Shown piece by piece: positions 63,020-64,000 of a stretch of DNA of 64,000 nucleotides. This DNA comes from Luteibacter sp. Sphag1AF (lineage in GTDB: Bacteria > Pseudomonadota > Gammaproteobacteria > Xanthomonadales > Rhodanobacteraceae): positions 1,426,001 through 1,490,000 of the forward strand of contig NZ_JACHYH010000001.1 in NCBI RefSeq assembly GCF_014192715.1, in the 5' to 3' direction. The notes below the pieces were generated by a model, which did no database searches, was not told where the DNA came from, and worked only from the letters and a program-made list of their open reading frames with translations. Positions within the stretch are counted from its first letter, which is position 1. Each line of letters starts with the position of its first letter. The translations under genes were made by a program, and so were the position numbers.

Positions 63020-63529
63020 ATGAAAGATCGCATTCAACGCATCACGCCGTTTCTGTGGTTCGACGAAAACGCAGAAGAGGCCGTCAATTTCTACATCCGG
63101 GTTTTCGACGATGCGCGCATCGTCACCACCACGCGCTACAGCGCAGAGTCTGCAAAAGCATCGGGCCGACGTGAGGGCTCGGTCATGACGGTGGCTTTTG
63201 ATCTCGCCGGCCAGCGTTTCACTGCCTTGAACGGTGGTCCGGCATTCCATTTCACCGAGGCTATTTCACTCGTAGTGAACTGCGATACGCAGGAAGAGGT
63301 GGACCACTACTGGAACCGGCTTTCCGAAGGAGGCGATCCAGCGGCCCAGCAATGCGGCTGGCTGAAAGATCGGTTTGGACTGTCCTGGCAGGTGGTGCCC
63401 GTGGCTTTGTTTGCGTTGCTTTCCGATCCGGACAGCGAACGTGGACGCCGCACGGTCGATGCACTGATGGACATGAAAAAACTGGATATCGCTGTGTTGC
63501 GCCAGGCGGCGGACGGGCAGGGCAGGTGA
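63020..63529 (+). CDS. VOC-family (PhnB-like) protein
   Basis: A 169-aa vicinal-oxygen-chelate fold protein of the PhnB/3-demethylubiquinone methyltransferase-like group: ITPFLWFDENAEEAVNFYIRVFDDARI, MTVAFDLAGQRFTALNGGPAFHFTEAISLVV and GWLKDRFGLSWQVVP are the family landmarks. The function of this group is unknown. AAAGGAG precedes the ATG at 63020. Confidence 0.9.
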   Translation: MKDRIQRITPFLWFDENAEEAVNFYIRVFDDARIVTTTRYSAESAKASGRREGSVMTVAFDLAGQRFTALNGGPAFHFTEAISLVVNCDTQEEVDHYWNRLSEGGDPAAQQCGWLKDRFGLSWQVVPVALFALLSDPDSERGRRTVDALMDMKKLDIAVLRQAADGQGR

Positions 63530-63563
63530 CGGTTACGGCGTGAGGCCGTGATCACTGCCAAAC

Positions 63564-63878
63564 TCAGCGATCATCGGCCTCGGCAAGCGCCCAGCAGCAT
63601 GCCAGCAGCGAGATGCCCGCCGCAGCGAACAGCGCTGCCATGGTGCCTGTCGACATCGCACCATCAAGTGCATTGCGCCATGGAGTATGGGGCAGGTCGG
63701 CGATGCACCATCCACACGCCGCGATGCCGAGTGTCACGCCAGTCCATATCGGCCATGCCGCACGGCGGCGTCGGGCGGGGATGCTTTCCATCACGCGCTC
63801 GGTGAATCCGTCGTCCGCGACATGGCCCTCAAACTGCCTGCGCAGCAGCATCTCGATGGAATCGTCTGAATGATTCAT
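63564..63878 (-). CDS. Small membrane protein, predicted anti-sigma partner
   Basis: A 104-aa protein with a short cytoplasmic N-terminus (DDSIEMLLRRQFEGHVADDGFTERVMESIP) and two hydrophobic helices (AAWPIWTGVTLGIAACGWC and MAALFAAAGISLLACCWAL). The N-terminal pattern is like small anti-sigma or DUF5056-type proteins. Its ATG overlaps the stop of the upstream sigma-factor gene (ATGA), which supports a regulator-partner relationship. Zinc-binding HXXXCXXC is absent, so it is not a ZAS-type anti-sigma. Confidence 0.7.
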   Translation of the reverse strand: MNHSDDSIEMLLRRQFEGHVADDGFTERVMESIPARRRRAAWPIWTGVTLGIAACGWCIADLPHTPWRNALDGAMSTGTMAALFAAAGISLLACCWALAEADDR

Positions 63879-64000
63879 GCCTGCTCCTCATTGACGGCAT
63901 CGCTCCAGGGAGCGAGCCACAGTTTCAGTTTTGCCTTTCCGCGCAATGCGTGGCTTTTCACAGTGCCCACCGGCATGGTCAGCACATACGCCGCTTCCTC
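63875..64000 (-). CDS. ECF-type RNA polymerase sigma factor, C-terminal 41 residues only
   Basis: The window edge cuts this gene. The visible end EEAAYVLTMPVGTVKSHALRG then KAKLKLWL is the helix-turn-helix of sigma region 4.2, with the PVGTVKSH recognition motif typical of ECF sigma factors. It ends with a short acidic tail and overlaps the next gene by four bases. A LuxR-type helix-turn-helix is unlikely given the Pro-Val-Gly-Thr-Val-Lys-Ser core. Confidence 0.75.
   Translation of the reverse strand, partial: EEAAYVLTMPVGTVKSHALRGKAKLKLWLAPWSDAVNEEQA

Overview
The window is about 64 kb of GC-rich, densely packed Gram-negative chromosome. Its gene set points to a Xanthomonadales gammaproteobacterium, most likely Rhodanobacteraceae (Luteibacter or Dyella-like); this is inferred from family content, not from a marker gene. 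Pointers are the nag gene set with a LacI-type operator, three large TonB-dependent receptors, an Entner-Doudoroff operon, an S53 peptidase, an L1-like class B3 metallo-beta-lactamase and a CopA/CopB pair. I see no rRNA, tRNA, CRISPR, insertion sequence, integrase or phage gene; it reads as ordinary chromosome cut at both edges.

Layout. 1-4.2 kb: 5' part of an RND pump, then btuB under a cobalamin riboswitch, all on the minus strand. 4.5-7.5 kb: an Oar-like TonB receptor behind two palindromes, closed by a strong terminator. 7.6-10.6 kb: operon nagQ-nagB-nagA (minus). 10.8-15.6 kb: zwf-pgl-edd-eda, the complete route from glucose-6-phosphate to pyruvate plus glyceraldehyde-3-phosphate, divergent from nagQ. 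15.7-18.1 kb: EamA permease and proP. 18.3-27.5 kb: second amino-sugar block (LacI regulator, nagP permease, sugar kinase, TonB receptor, GH20 hexosaminidase lipoprotein). Together these encode uptake of GlcNAc or chito-oligosaccharides, trimming, phosphorylation, deacetylation and deamination, feeding central metabolism.

27.5-34.9 kb: Lhr helicase, GH3 glycosidase and a small outer-membrane protein. 34.9-44.3 kb: small membrane protein, flavin reductase-like protein, a VirJ/AcvB plus MprF operon (predicted Lys-PG hydrolase and synthase), a divergent LtaS-like phosphoglycerol transferase, NadV and a pirin. 44.4-49.1 kb: a 55-codon ORF, a beta-barrel porin, an LLM oxidoreductase coupled to a PIN-domain protein, and two proteins of poorly known function. 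49.2-52.1 kb: divergent norR/hmp nitric-oxide defence pair. 52.1-55.1 kb: PepSY membrane protein with a candidate leader ORF, metallo-beta-lactamase, acyltransferase. 55.2-60 kb: S53 peptidase and three-domain LigD. 60-62.7 kb: copA-copB. 62.8-64 kb: 48-aa repeat protein, VOC protein, and a predicted anti-sigma/ECF sigma pair cut by the edge.

No wholly new multi-gene system is evident. The most distinctive items are the ATGA-coupled 21-codon leader ORF before the PepSY gene, the Lys-PG synthase/hydrolase pair beside a phosphoglycerol transferase, an orphan minus-strand terminator near 35.2 kb, and several small ORFs with good ribosome sites and no family I recognise.
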